A stretch of DNA of 64,000 nt from Microcebus murinus (lineage: Eukaryota > Chordata > Mammalia > Primates > Cheirogaleidae). A model generated the notes under the pieces. It was not told where the DNA came from, made no database searches, and saw nothing but the letters and a program-made list of their open reading frames with translations. Shown in pieces: positions 1 to 12,150 of this stretch. Both the position numbers and the translations under genes were made by a program. The stretch is taken from contig NC_134112.1 in the NCBI RefSeq assembly GCF_040939455.1, positions 24,702,501 through 24,766,500 of the forward strand, written 5' to 3'. The stretch's first letter is position 1; each line of letters begins with the position of its first letter.

Positions 1-2721
1 TATGCTTTCCTTTTACTTATGTCTGAGTTTTAAATGTTCCTGAATTTTTATATGATTATACCACAATAGACACCATTATGAAGGACCAACAAACACCTAC
101 TTATAATTTTTTAAAAGACCTTTCCCTTTAGAAACCTAACCCTTTGAGTAATTGCTTTTAGTTGCATTTGTATTATTTTACTTTATCCTGCTTAATTTTA
201 ATCAATCTTAAGAACTAATACAAGTTTAAATATAAAAGATTCAAAACAAAGTTTAGGGTGGAAAATTGATCTAATTGCATCTGCTTTTTTCTTCATTTTC
301 TACTGAAATACCCTAGATGTTCTTTCCTTTTAACCTTTCTTTAAATTGGATCCAAGGAAGGCATTTCATAAACTTTTTGTTTGGACCCCAAACCACAATT
401 TTGATAGACTATTATTATTGGCTTATAGCTCATATCTGAATTCATGTCTTGATACGGTATTTGCTTTCTGAAAGGTTCCCTCTCAGTAACGATCTAAAAT
501 GAATAGATGGGATCAATCACATATCTTCTTAAGGTGTTCTGTGTGTAACCTTTGTTTGACAGAGATAATTATTATTACTGCATGTCTAGTTTGAGTTGTA
601 CCTGTTTGTCTTGGTTGTGCTCTGGGTGGTCATACTTTTTGCTTTTCTTCTCAATTTCAGCATAATTATTGAAATGGTGATAAAGCTTGTGTGGGAAAGA
701 AGTCCTCATTTCCTGTCTTTGTTGGTATTTGTGTGTTCCTAATCTTCTAAGAGTCTTGGGATGTAGATCTGTACATCACGACTGGGGCGGGTAGTTTTTA
801 TGGTGAGGAAGAGGGAAAAAGATAGTATTGAAGCAATTCCTGTCTAGGTCTGCAAAGTGCAGATTGCATTTCTCTTTCAGTGGTGTTAGGTTTATGGCCC
901 TTTTTTGGGAAAGTGCTATTAAGTGTTTGGAGACCTTTATCTTTCTCTGTTTTGTTGTAGCAGATGGAGTTGTCCTCTGGTGTTTTTGCAAGGTATGATA
1001 AATGTTGTACTAAAACTGCTTGGTGGAAGTTTGATCTGGAAAGATTACTGTTTCTTTCAGTTTCCTGAAGAAAATGGAATCACAGTATTCAAACTATTGA
1101 GCAAACAAGTCCATCAGCAGATCAGCAATAATAATGTGTGCTTCTCATTGATGCTTATGATTCTTTTCCTCCTTTTAAAAAGAAGGTTTGGGAATAAAAA
1201 CCAGAAATGATGATCAGTGTTGTCTGAAATAATATAAATGGTAGAAATAGTCAAACATTTTTTTTCAGAGCTTCTAGGGAGAAATGTCTAGACAGTGAAG
1301 GATTGTCCTCATTTTATAAAAGGTGAACAAAAGCAAAGAAGTTATGTGGTTCTCCTGTGTTTTCTTATATTCCACGGACAAAACCTTTAAGTCTTCCACT
1401 CATATAGCATAGCTATCCTTAGTTTTATTTCCAAAAAGACTTATTTGTACATATTTCTTATATTCTAGGAGGTGTTTTCCTCTTTGGCCTTGCTTGTTTT
1501 GAGTTTAGTTCAATTAATTTGACTAATAGTATTTTTAGATAATTGTATACTTCTAACAGCTTTTATGTAGTCTGTGGTTTATCTACACTGCTATTGAAAG
1601 ATGTTAGCTACCACCTAGCTACTGGATTCAAATACATTTTGGATTGATTGAATTCTTCCAACAAATAAACTTGTTATGAAATACAGGAGGTTCTGATCAA
1701 ATTACCTGGCATTTGAAAACAGTTTTTTTCTTTCTTGGATGATTCCCACTGCTGATGTGTTCTGACACAATTGGGAGCAAATTTATATCCTGAACTGAGT
1801 CTTTGGGGTGATTTGCAAATTTTGTTATCCTCACATTTCAGTTATATGCATTAATACTTCCTCACATTAATATAATCAAAAATTGATGATAGTTTTTATA
1901 TCTGAAACTCCTTCTGCAAGCTGCTTTATATTTTATGTTCTAGCTTTTATGTATTCCTACCTTTAATAGTTAGAAGTAACATAAGAAAGGATAGTAGCAG
2001 CATCCATAATCTAAGCTCCTCTTTTTACTGGTGTTGGGGCAAGTGGTGAACTATAATCGGAATAGTAGATGATCTCAGTGGTGTCTGGAGTCTTTGACTG
2101 TGGTTATAACTCCTGAAATATAGGATACAAAGGAGTCTGGTTTGGGGAATTCTGGCAGTAGCTCCTAAAGTGGTATACCCTTTGTACCTATTGGAAGATT
2201 ATTGACTCCCAGCATCTTGTTGTTTCATTTTACTGAGGCTTCTAGGGAGCCCAGAGCTGCATTTTGGTACTAAGTAATCATCATCATTTTCCCCTGGTCT
2301 TTCCTTTTTCTATATGGTCCCCATTATCTGTTAGTCACTGGGAATACAATACATGACAGACCTGCTTTGCTTCCACTTAGTGCTTGTAGTCCCAATGTTT
2401 GTGTCATAAACTATCTCAAAGTCCTTTTTGGGAGTAAAGATAGGAATCATGGGATCATTGGGGTTTTATACTATTCTATCTCTTTTTAATATTCCTCTGT
2501 ATAACTTTTATTTTTATTTTCTTTGCTTATTTTTTTATATTTTTTATGCATCAAAGACTCCCTCCTTTTTCTTCTTAAAGCTTCTGTGTTATAACTAAAG
2601 ATTATCTTAATATTTAAAAAAATATTTTTGTTGCACATATATGCATGTGTACCCTTTTAAAGCAAAAATGAGATTCCATTTTGCAACTTTTAAAAAAATT
2701 TAATATATCTTTTAATATATA

Positions 2722-2931
2722 CTAGTTCGAGTACCCTAAATCTGAAATTCAAAATCCTATAAAATCTGAAACTTTTTGAATGCCAACATGCTCAAAGGAA
2801 ATGTTCATTGGAGCTTTTTGGATTTGGGATGCTCAGCTGGTAAGTATAATACAAATGTTCCAAAATCCAAATAAACCTGAAATTCAAAACACTTCTGGTC
2901 CCAAGCATTTTGGATAAGAACACTCAACCTT
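2722..2931 (-). mobile_element. MER2 (non-autonomous Tigger-type DNA transposon)
   Basis: Ends resemble the MER2 inverted repeats: the right end reads GATAAGAACACTCAACCT, the reverse complement of the MER2 start, and the left end reads TAGTTCGAGTACCCTAAATC. TA dinucleotides flank both ends (2720-2721 and 2932-2933), as expected for a pogo/Tigger target site. Internal text such as ACTTCTGGTCCCAAGCATTT is diagnostic. Confidence 0.8.
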
Positions 2932-2934
2932 TAA

Positions 2935-3174
2935 TATATTTGCTTTATACTTTTTGATTACTACAAAGTATTCTATTATGTACAGACTTCTGCTATTACA
3001 AAGAGGCTACTCTGAATATTCTTGAGCATAGATCTTTTCATGTATTTGCAAATTCATCAGGAGAAATTCTAAGAAATGGAATTGCTGGGTCAAAGAGTAT
3101 GTGTTTTTTAAATTTTGGTAGATGTTGCCAATTTTTTCATTAAAGTTTATGCTTCCACCAACAGTGTATAAGAA
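2935..3174 (-). mobile_element. antisense LINE fragment, first part
   Basis: The phrases GAAATGGAATTGCTGGGTCA and GCTTCCACCAACAGTGTATA are antisense text of an old L1 3' region. The fragment is cut by an LTR at 3175 and resumes at 3571 with CACTTTTGCCAGTGCTATC, which follows in the consensus, so the LTR inserted into this LINE. Confidence 0.6.
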
Positions 3175-3570
3175 TGCTATGATCTGAATATGTTTACCCA
3201 AATTCTAGAAGCTTAATCCCCAATGCAGCAGTGTTGGGAAGTGGGCCCTTTTGGGAGGTGTTTAGGTCATAAGGGCTCTAGCCTCATGAATGGATTAATA
3301 CTGTTATAAAAGGGCATGGTGAAAGAAGTCTGGTCCTTTGGTCCCTTTTTGCCTCTCTGCCTTCTGCCATGTGAGGACACAACGTTCCTTCTTCCAGAGG
3401 ACATAGCATTCAGGTGCCATCTTAGAAGCAGAGACAGAAGCCTCACCAGACAATCTGCAGGCACCTTGATCTTGGACTTCCAGCCTCAAACCTGTGAGAA
3501 GTAAATTTTAGTCTTTTATAAATTACCTAGTGTCATGTATTTACTATAGTAGCATAAAAGGACCAAGAGA
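3175..3570 (+). mobile_element. solitary MaLR LTR (MST/MLT-like)
   Basis: An LTR of the MaLR class of endogenous retrovirus-like elements. It starts TGCTATGATCTGAATATG, has TTAGGTCATAAGGGCTCTAG and CTGCCATGTGAGGACACA in the middle, CTTGATCTTGGACTTCCAGC near the end, and terminates with the GGACTAAGACA-like tail. No internal region is attached, so it is a solo LTR. Overlapping short open frames on both strands are chance. Confidence 0.75.
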
Positions 3571-3778
3571 GCATTTATTCACACTTTTGCCAGTGCTATC
3601 TTTGCATTTCTTTTCTAGTCTGATAAGTAAAAAAATGTTATAGGAGGGTTTTGATTTTCCTTTTCCCTCCAAATTGTGAGTTTGAGCATTTTAAGAGTGT
3701 TCATTGCATTTATTTGCATTTCATTATTTTTTTTTCTAGTAATTGCTTGTTCCTATCCTTTGGGCATGTTTTTATTAG
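3571..3778 (-). mobile_element. antisense LINE fragment, continuation after the LTR
   Basis: Continues the antisense L1 text (TAGTCTGATAAGTAAAAAAATG, TTGATTTTCC, GCATTTATTTGCATTTCATT) that was interrupted by the LTR at 3175-3570. Confidence 0.55.
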
Positions 3779-3839
3779 ATTCATTCACTCAACATCTGTT
3801 TGTTGAGTACTGCAGCATGCCAGGCACTGTGCTAGGCAT
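3776..3839 (-). mobile_element. L2 3' end, antisense, interrupted by an Alu
   Basis: ATTCACTCAACATCTGTTTG and CATGCCAGGCACTGTGCTAG are the reverse complement of the L2 3' terminus. An Alu follows directly. A second antisense L2 end lies at 4222-4306 (ATTCATTTATTCAGCAAATA, ACTGGGAATACAGCAATGAA). Confidence 0.65.
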
Positions 3840-3850
3840 TGATCTTTTCT

Positions 3851-4188
<338 letters not shown>

Positions 4189-4305
4189 TGATCTTTTCTA
4201 ATTGATATGATAAATATCAAATGCTCATTCATTTATTCAGCAAATATTGATAGGATATCTACAATGTACCAAGTACTGTTCTACTGGGAATACAGCAATG
4301 AACTA

Positions 4306-4337
4306 ACTCTCTCTCTCTCTTTCTCTCTCTCTCTTTC
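4306..4337. repeat. (CT)n microsatellite
   Basis: Nearly uninterrupted CT dinucleotides with one TT break. Confidence 0.9.
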
Positions 4338-4391
4338 CTGCTCCTACAGAGGTTACATTTTAATGAGTGTGAATATGTGTGGGGAGATATA

Positions 4392-5545
4392 AATGTTGCA
4401 AATATTTTCCAACCGTTTGTCCTTTCTTTATTCAATTTGTGGTGCTTTTTGAAATGCTAAAGTTTTGAATTATTATGCAGTGGTTTGTATCAGTCTTACC
4501 CTTTATGGATTCTGAGTTTTATGTTCTTCTCCAAATTTGTAAAATTGAAAATAAATTTATATATACTTTCTTTTAGTTATTTTATGTTTTCATTTTTAAA
4601 AATTTAAATATTTGATTCATTTGCAGTTTATTTTGATGGTGGAAATAAGGATAGAGATCTAGATTACTTTTTAAAATTCATTTAATGAAAAAATTCTTTT
4701 TCCCACAATTATTAATTTCAAAAACCCCATTAATTTCATTTACTCAATTCTCATATGTATTTGGGTCTATTTCTGTAGGAGGACATTTTAACTTTCTGTT
4801 GCTTTTTTAAATTTGTCTTCTTTCATTTCTCTTTTTTCCCCCTTCATAATATTCCAGACTACTTTCACTTGTTATTGCTCCAAAGAGACATGGGAGTCAT
4901 TTTATCATGTTCCTCCCAGAATATTCTGTTCATATTTCAATGGATTGCACTGAATTTATGGAAAATTGATGTATTTACAAAACTAAGTCTTTCTATCTTA
5001 AAATATACTCATTGATTTTGTTTTTTTATGTTTCTTACTAGGATTTTAAAATTTTCTTTGTGTACATCTTAAACATTTGATGAACAGTTTATTCCCAAGT
5101 CTTTTTATCTTTGTTGTTGTTGCTGGTATAATAGACTGAACCTTTTAAGAAATATTTCTAATTGTTGATGTTTATAAATATGAGAGGTATTGATTTCTAT
5201 ATATTAATTTGAACCCTACTTCCTTTTCAAATTCTTATTGTTTCTAGTAGTTTTCAGTTAGTTCTCTTTAATTTTCCAGGTCTACAAATGATCATTTTGC
5301 CTTTTTCCCCCTAAATTATGTATCTCTTATTTCTTTCTTAATTAGTTAATTGGTCAGTACTTCCAGATCAGTATTGAATAATAGTAGTGATAACGGGTAT
5401 CCTTGTCATGTTCCTGACGTTAATGAAAATGCTTTTATTGTATTAATCTTGAACATAATAGTAGCTTTTGGTTTGAAGGAAATCTTTTAAAAAATTATTT
5501 TGAGGAAGTATCCCTTTATTCTTTTAATGTATGTTTTCATTATTC
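4392..5545 (-). mobile_element. old L1 ORF2 relic, antisense
   Basis: Diverged antisense L1 reverse-transcriptase text. Recognisable pieces include GATTGCACTGAATTTATGG, TTATTCCCAAGTCTTTTTAT, TAGTAGTTTTCAGTTAGTTC, CAGTATTGAATAATAGTAGT, GGGTATCCTTGTCATGTTCC and the GGAAGTATCCCTTTATTC end. No open frame survives. It is probably part of the same LINE as 2935-3778, separated by L2 and Alu sequence. Confidence 0.7.
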
Positions 5546-5669
5546 ATTTCCTCAGTGAATGTTATTTCTCGTGTGGGTCAGGCACTACATTGGCCCTGGA
5601 AAATGAGCAATCAGAGTAGGCATAGTCCCTGCCCTCATGGAACTTATAGTCTAGTTGGGGGAACTGATA
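5540..5669 (-). mobile_element. L2 fragment, antisense, first half
   Basis: TCCCTGCCCTCATGGAACTT and TATAGTCTAGTTGGGGGA are classic antisense L2 3' UTR text. A MER2 element splits it from its continuation at 5899-6400. Confidence 0.7.
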
Positions 5670-5898
5670 CAGATTGAATAAGTCTTATCTGAAATGCTTG
5701 GGATCAGAAGTGTTTTGACGTTTTTGGGTTTTGGAATATTTGCAGGATACATATCTGGTTGAGAATCCCTAATGTAAAAATCTGACATCTGAAATGCTCC
5801 ACTGAGCATTTCATTTGAGCATCATATCAGTACTCAAAAAGTTTTGGATTTTAAAGTATCTTGGATTTTTGATTTTTGGATTAGAGATGTTCAACCTG
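5670..5898 (+). mobile_element. MER2 DNA transposon inserted in L2
   Basis: Starts CAGATTGAATAAGTCTTATC and ends AGAGATGTTCAACCTG, an imperfect inverted-repeat pair. TA target duplications sit at 5668-5669 and 5899-5900. The internal GAAATGCTTGGGATCAGAAG is diagnostic of MER2. This copy and the one at 2722 are in opposite orientation. Confidence 0.88.
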
Positions 5899-6400
5899 TA
5901 TTAATCATATTATCATGGGAAACTATACCATAGTTTTATCACTGTGATGCAGCAGAGTTACATTGGACTATAGGAGTATATACATAGGGAGATTTTCTTT
6001 GAAGTCGGGAAAGTCTTATTGGAGAAAGTAACCATTGATTGTGACCTTAAAGGAAAGTATAAATTAACTAGGCACAGGGGAAGAACATACCAAGTACTTG
6101 GTGGCACATTTGAAGGGAAGTGTGATGTTGGATGAGGCTGAAGAGAGAAGTTAGGCTGGCCTATTAAGACCCTTTTAGTCATGTTACTTATTCTTTATAC
6201 TAAGAACAAGTGGGAAGCCATTGAAAGTTTTAATTAAGGAGACAGCATGATCAGATTAAGATTTTTAAAAGATCACAGTAGCTATAGCGTGGAAAATATT
6301 TTAGAAACAGGGTGAGAGTAATTGGGAGGCTACAGTAATGGGCTAGGCACACAAGGATGGTAGCTTGAGCTGGAGTTGTCATTGTAGAGGTAGAAAAAAG
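5899..6400 (-). mobile_element. L2 fragment, antisense, continuation
   Basis: Further L2 reverse-complement text: GTGGGAAGCCATTGAAAG, GAGACAGCATGATCAGATTA, AGATCACAGTAGCTATAG. The colinear order with 5540-5669 shows that MER2 inserted into a single L2. Confidence 0.6.
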
Positions 6401-6689
6401 TGCTAATATGATTTTTTGTTTGTTTTCCTAAAAGTACCTTCATTTAAGCATTTCAAGAAGTCAGCCTATGAAATTCACCAAGAATAATTCATAGGATGAA
6501 TGGAGCCACATGGAAGTAACAGCTTTTGAGATAAAAAAAGTTATCCAAGGTTGTCCCAGTACTTTATTGTTTTTATCCTTGTCTTCTCTTTCTTCTCATC
6601 TTTCCTCTTCTTGTTTCCCGACCTGAAAATCCAGTCTCTTTTAATCAACATACTTAAACTTACTTTCTTAAACATCTTAAACATCCTTT

Positions 6690-7150
6690 CATCCAGCAAA
6701 CATTTATCAAGTACCTTCTGTGTGTTATGCATTTTGCTGAGTGCTGGAGAAAGAGATGAAATCTCGAGAATCTCAAGGTCATCATGATGTATTAGGTGAG
6801 GTAGGTGCATATCATAAAACAACACATTGTACTAAATGTAACATATACAGTGAAGCTGTTGATCCATTTGGGGCATCACATATATGGAAGGCTTTTGGGA
6901 ATAGGTGAGGTCTAAATTACATTTTAAAAGATTAATAGAGATTTGCCAATGGGGAAGGGGAAGGCTGTTTTCAAGCAAAGGGATATAGCAAGTGAGAAAA
7001 CAAACATGGAATAACGTAATGTTTTTGCTGAAATATGATAGTTTCATACTTCTGGATTTTGGCATTTCTGGTTGTAAATGGAGATGGAAGTGGCAAGACA
7101 TGAGATTGGTCAGATTGGCAAGACGTTCACCATGAAGATTCTTCCAGAGT
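6690..7150 (-). mobile_element. L2 fragment, antisense
   Basis: Begins with CAGCAAACATTTATCAAGTA (the L2 3' end in antisense) and continues with GTAACAT..GTGAAGCT and GGAAGGCTTTTGGGAATAG text typical of the inner L2. Short open frames on both strands within it are not genes. Confidence 0.5.
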
Positions 7151-7402
7151 CACTGTATTTAGAAGAGCATTTACATTGATTGGTGGTAGAAAAGGCTAAC
7201 CTGAGAAATAAACATCAGTGTATTTAGATTTTTAAAGTACACAATTCCATTTTAAAAATCCCCTTTTTACCTAAGGTTAACAAGTAAAATTCTGCTGGTT
7301 TTGGGTTTACAAAAAAAAAAAAAAAAGAAAACAAGTAAATTGTTAGATTCTAGGTTTCAAGAGGGCAGATTTAGTTGTAGTGTTTAGAAAATGCCATCTC
7401 TG

Positions 7403-7677
7403 AATCGTTTGAGCTCAGAAGTTTGAGACTAGCCTGAGCAAGAGCGATACCCCGTCTCTACTAAAAAAATTGAAAGAAATTAGCTGGACAACTAAAAATA
7501 TATAGAAAAAATTAGCTGAGCATGGTGGTACATGCCTGTAGTCCCAGCTACTGGGGAGGCTGAGGCAGGAGGATCCCTTGAGCCCAGGAATTTGAGATTG
7601 CTGTGAGCTAGGCTGATGACACAGCACGCTAGCCCGGGCAACAGAGCGAGACTCTGTCTCAAAAAAAAAAAAGAAAA
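7403..7677 (+). mobile_element. Alu (5'-truncated, lemur type)
   Basis: Sense Alu from GAGACTAGCCTGAGCAAGAG to the A-rich tail, missing the first part of the left arm. Flanked by matching GAAAATGCCATCTCTG (7387-7402) and GAAAATTCCATCTCTG (7678-7693), a target-site duplication with one mismatch. Confidence 0.88.
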
Positions 7678-7737
7678 GAAAATTCCATCTCTGTAAATGC
7701 CTCATGTTGTGTGTGTGTGTGTATATGATTGCAGATG

Positions 7738-7920
7738 ATAAAAATAGCCAGGCATGGTGGCGCACGCCTGTAGTTCCAGCTACTCGAGAGGCTGAGGCAG
7801 GAGGACCATTTGAACCAGGATAGTTTGAGGTTGCAGTGAGCTATAATGATGCCACTGCACTCCAGCCTAGGTGACAGAGCGAGACTCTGTCTCCAAGAAA
7901 AACCAACCAAACAAAAAAAC
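7738..7920 (+). mobile_element. Alu monomer / right arm
   Basis: A single Alu arm: TAGCCAGGCATGGTGGCGCA to GAGACTCTGTCTCC, followed by an A-rich tail with AACC interruptions. It lies 45 bp after the previous Alu, separated by its flanking repeat and a (GT)n tract at 7710-7722. Confidence 0.85.
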
Positions 7921-8824
7921 CCTAAATAATGAAAGTGCCTATGTCATTTACTGGAGGCAGTTAGAACTTGTAGTAGTTTCAGTGATAATCTAAGTGAACC
8001 AAGAAGGCTCAGGTCTCACCAGACTTATAATTTACTTCTAGAGAGAGACGAGATTTGTGGGGAATTTTTTAAATGATAATTTTCATTGTACTCAATTAAT
8101 TGAATTTATATAGTGCCTCCATTTAGAAAAGCTGAAAGCTAAGCTTAAATTAAAAATTTTAGGACTCAGACAAGACCATGTGGTACCAAAATATGATGGT
8201 TTCAATTGTGCCTTAGAAAAATTAAGATTGTTCTCTTGCAGTGTTAGCATTTTTTCTGAGCTATTTTCTCCTCTCTTGAACCATTTCTCTCTTCTTTGAG
8301 GGAGACAGTCAAGGATTGAAACTAACAGTGCCTCATTGAAAGGTTGGAAATATAATTTCACTTAACCATACTTGGTCGTATCTTCTTAAATGTGATTTTG
8401 AAAAAGTGCTTTTCTAATTCAAATAATAAGATTCACTAATGTTATGACCAGACTTTGAAGAAAGTGACATTTCTAGTTTATAGAATTAAGTGAGATCCTT
8501 ATCTGGAACTAAGAAGGAATTAACAGATACCTTCAGAATGCTGTACAGCTGAAGTGTAGATAGAGGTATAGCTCTATAGGGATCAGATGGGTGGTGGTTA
8601 AGTAATAGCAGATGTTCCTTTTAAAATTTGCAAACCACAGAGGTCTATTTAAGCACAATGCTTGTTTGTTGCTGAATTAGTTCTATGTGAAACCTTCATG
8701 TTTGTGACTTCTCCTGAAAGAATCAAGAAGAAACAATTCAGATGGTTTGGAAATTTGGAGGCTGCTATTTTGGAAATTCTGATTAATTAATGGGCAGCAA
8801 AGTACTTAATTACAGTATAAAAGT

Positions 8825-9030
8825 AAATTAGGTATACTGAAAAGAACACTTGTATTAGGAATCTGAAGACAGATCTGAGTTCCACTGTTTGTACTGTCTG
8901 TTCTGTGACTTTGGGCAAATTACTTCTGAGCCTCAGCTTTTCTGAGTGTAAATAAAAGTGGTGGGAGTGTTAGTACTGAATCTATATGCCTTGATTATTT
9001 TGAGAATTAAATACAATAATGTATATGATG
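8825..9030 (+). repeat. MIR SINE
   Basis: CTGTGACTTTGGGCAAATTA, CTTCTGAGCCTCAGCTTTTC and GAGAATTAAATACAATAATG are in MIR consensus order. Confidence 0.7.
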
Positions 9031-9304
9031 AAAACTCTTATTGGTCTGTAAAAACATAACCATTGAATTTTCCCAAGTGAGCCCATTTCTTTCTGTAATG
9101 CCATTTTTAGTGCCTGTGCTTTTTGTGACAATCAAATGAGAATTTCTGTCTTTCCTTTTTTTCCCTCACCAAAATCCTAACCTCAGAGTTGACTTTACCA
9201 GAATGTTCTAACATAATCAGAGTGAAAAGATTGATATTACTATTAATACTTACTTGGGAATATTGTAACTCAGAACTCTTCTTCTGGTCCATAAAACAGA
9301 ATTT

Positions 9305-9425
9305 CTAGAAGAGGCAGCTTGGTGTGATGGAAAGATCACAGGATTTGCATTTGGGACTCCAATTGACGTTGTTTACTGGTTGTATGACTTAGGCATGTTC
9401 ACACATTTCCAGAGGTGAACCATAG
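9305..9425 (+). repeat. MIR SINE, 5' part
   Basis: AGGCAGCTTGGTGTGATGGA, GATCACAGGATTTGCATTTG and GGTTGTATGACTTAGGCATG match the MIR box and core region. The 3' end is missing. Confidence 0.6.
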
Positions 9426-9577
9426 AATCCTTGCCATAGAAAAGATTGCTCAGAGAACGTAAGTGTTCTTCAGTTTATATGCAGAGAAGTATCTTCCCAG
9501 ATTGCATTTTAAGTGATTGTTTTATAATCAAGTAGTTGATCTCCGTTTTTCTCTTAGTTTCTGCAACATATTGGAGG

Positions 9578-9720
9578 CAGTGGAGTTTAGAGTTACTTTC
9601 TCTGCTGCATACTAGGCATATGACCTAGTTACTTAGTATCTTTGTGCCTTAGTTTCTTCATCTGTAAAATGGACATTATACATAATATGTACTTTGGACT
9701 GTTGCTGTTAGAGAAGTATG
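9578..9720 (+). repeat. MIR SINE, core to 3' part
   Basis: GTGCCTTAGTTTCTTCATCT followed by GTAAAATGGACATTATACAT is a good match to the MIR core. With the two neighbouring copies this makes three same-strand MIRs in 0.9 kb. Confidence 0.75.
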
Positions 9721-11516
9721 TGCTGAATTGTGTTCATTCTGTAGGTATTAAGATCACTTTTGGAATTATTAAGGGGAAAAAATGAAGTTCTCATTTAGCC
9801 AATAATAATTTGAGAACCTATCAGAATAGTTTAATAAACTCTAATTACTGACTTTTCTACTTTATATATAAAGATTTTGGGGAAAAGGTTTTATTCACCA
9901 TAAAAATTAAAACAATTTAAAAAATCTTAGGTAATCCATGTGTAAGCATTTTAGTTTTTAAACGTAATAGAAATATGTGTCTCTTACCCTTTTTGTTATC
10001 TGAATTTATAAGTGGAAAATATAGCATGCTGATAAAACCATTTCATTAGATTAAAATATACATTTTCAATTTACCTATATTGCCTAATATTGTCATTCCT
10101 GCATTAAATGTCATTCTTGTGGGATAGCTATTTGTTCCTACAAATACAAATGGTTTCTAATTTGTATACCTACTGCACTTGATATACTTGAGTGAAAGAA
10201 TTTTCCTATTTCAAATTTAACTTGTATGATTTTCTAAAGACGTTGTTCTCTCAAAAGTTAAAAGATATTTGATTTTTAAAATGATTACAAGTGAAGCTTT
10301 TGAAAAGCAATTCTTAAACAATTGGATTCTAGGGGTTTGAGACTAAGCATATATGTGTGCTTCACATTTGATCAAGAATGAGTAAAACAGTAAAAATCAT
10401 TAGAGAATTTAACATCTTATGCTTTTTGAGTGTGGATTCCTCAGAAATAATTGAAATTTAATTTCTAGAAGCAAAATTATAGAGTTATGAATTAGTAAAA
10501 ATCATCTTAGCAACATGATGGTTTCATGATATATATAAAATATATACTGATTTACAAAAATTTCTTGACTTGTGTTCATCCTGGACCTCCTTTCCTTACC
10601 CGTTTTCTAAGTTCACTTAGAAAATGGAACAAATCAAAAATACCAACAACCCTCCCTTGCGGATAGGCTTTAGACCTGAAATAGTTTGCATTTGGCTTGT
10701 GCCTGGCCATTCTTTTAGTTTCGTAATTCACAGTGAATTGTTATCTTCAGAGTAAAGATCTTCAGAGTAAACATTCCTATACTAGAAGCATTTCTTGGGG
10801 CCTGGTGTCCAAATACTATTCTTTCTCTCTGTATTATCTATTTTAGCTAAATTCCTATTAGTACTGGTATCATTTCATGATTCATAAACAGATATGTACT
10901 AGACCCTTTCTCTTATAAATTGCTGTATTCATATTGTGGAAATTGCTAGCTTGAATGTATAACTACTGATACATTCATCTTTTTTTCTTATCTCCTCAGT
11001 GGATTAAAATGTCTAATTTTATGATGACCTTACTTGGGTGAGAATCTTTGAATTACAGCCTTACCTTGGAATCTTTTCTCAGCTGTCTTTTGAGTGGATT
11101 AGAAATAGTTAAATGCCCTTGAACACTCATATCCCAGATAATCGTCAAATCAGTGATTGGTTAAAATGAGTTACTGAAAGAGAAAGAAGTCTCCTAAGTG
11201 TACAGGGAGGGGGAGAGGGCACAAGCAGTGGGGAGGGGTGCATGTGGGGGTTGCATGGCTGGGAGAAAGGGTACAGCAGAAGGGAGAATGTAGACAAGGC
11301 AATGAGCCATCAACATGAACTTTACCTGATGAAATTTCTTGTCACTTCTTTCCTTTTTATTTAAAAATGAGTATTAGTAAAGGTACTGCTACAGCATTTT
11401 TCTCCTAATAATTCATTTTTTTGTCCAATATAACTTGTTATACTACATTTTCATTTCAGTCATTAAGATTTAAATTTCATATTTCTGGTAGTAAAATCAT
11501 CTCTGTCAAGTGTGGG

Positions 11517-12150
11517 GAATCTGCAGCTTTAACACCACTTCATGTCTGATTAGAAGGTTTTCTTTTGTAATTAATTTTCCCCCGAGCTCTTTGTGGAGAA
11601 CAGTAGCCCACTGCAGAGAGGTTAGAATACCGTGGACTTTGGCTGTTCAGCTTTAATGATACAAGAGGATAGCAAAGCAAGAATAATTGAGGTACTTTCT
11701 GGTGAGCAGAAAATGTGAACTGACTGTCAGTGTGAGATCGGTTCTAGGAGCAGTTAGCCAGCAGTAATAGGGCACACTTGAGTAATTGAATTTGCATAAC
11801 AAGGCTTGCTGAAGAGATCTGACAGGCATAGAGATTTGTCTAGCTGGAGAGCTCCAGATGGACGTGACCACGCAGCAGCTGGGTGGCACGTTGCTCAGCA
11901 TGGACAGCACCGCCCAGACTGGCAGCTGGACCCTGGCGACTGCAGGGCTGTGGCAGGCCAGCTGGTGGCTTCTGACAGCCAGTGGCCCTGTTAGAGAGCC
12001 TTTTCATAATGGCCTGTCAGGGTACTGGACCTGCAGGGACTGGCAGGAGAATGTTGAAAGTCACCAGTGAGGGTTGTTAAGCTTAAGAAATCTGTTCCAG
12101 GGAAGCAGGGGTGGTCACTGTTGCAGCCATAAAGCACCTTCCAGAGTGAT
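11517..12150. promoter_or_regulatory. candidate conserved noncoding element
   Basis: Repeat-free stretch that differs from the flanking AT-rich intron. Its middle (11850-11990) is GC-rich with several CpGs and CAGCTGG-type E-box repeats (CAGCTGGGTGGC, GGCAGCTGGACC, GGCCAGCTGGTGG). Its flanks have homeodomain cores (TAATTAATTTTCC at 11570) and a CCATAAA posterior-HOX/CDX-like site (12127-12133). A 62-70 codon open frame crosses it in two frames, but without family resemblance or splice logic it is probably not coding. The enhancer role is inference. Confidence 0.3.

Noticed and set aside
7415..7910. 116- and 83-codon minus-strand frames
   Set aside because: Antisense translations of two Alu elements (the familiar SRSVARA / [11 protein letters not shown] pattern), not genes.
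11806..12070. Possible small protein (62-70 codons) in a GC-rich island
   Set aside because: Two overlapping frames are open equally, with no splice or start context and no recognisable domain; kept only as a noncoding candidate.
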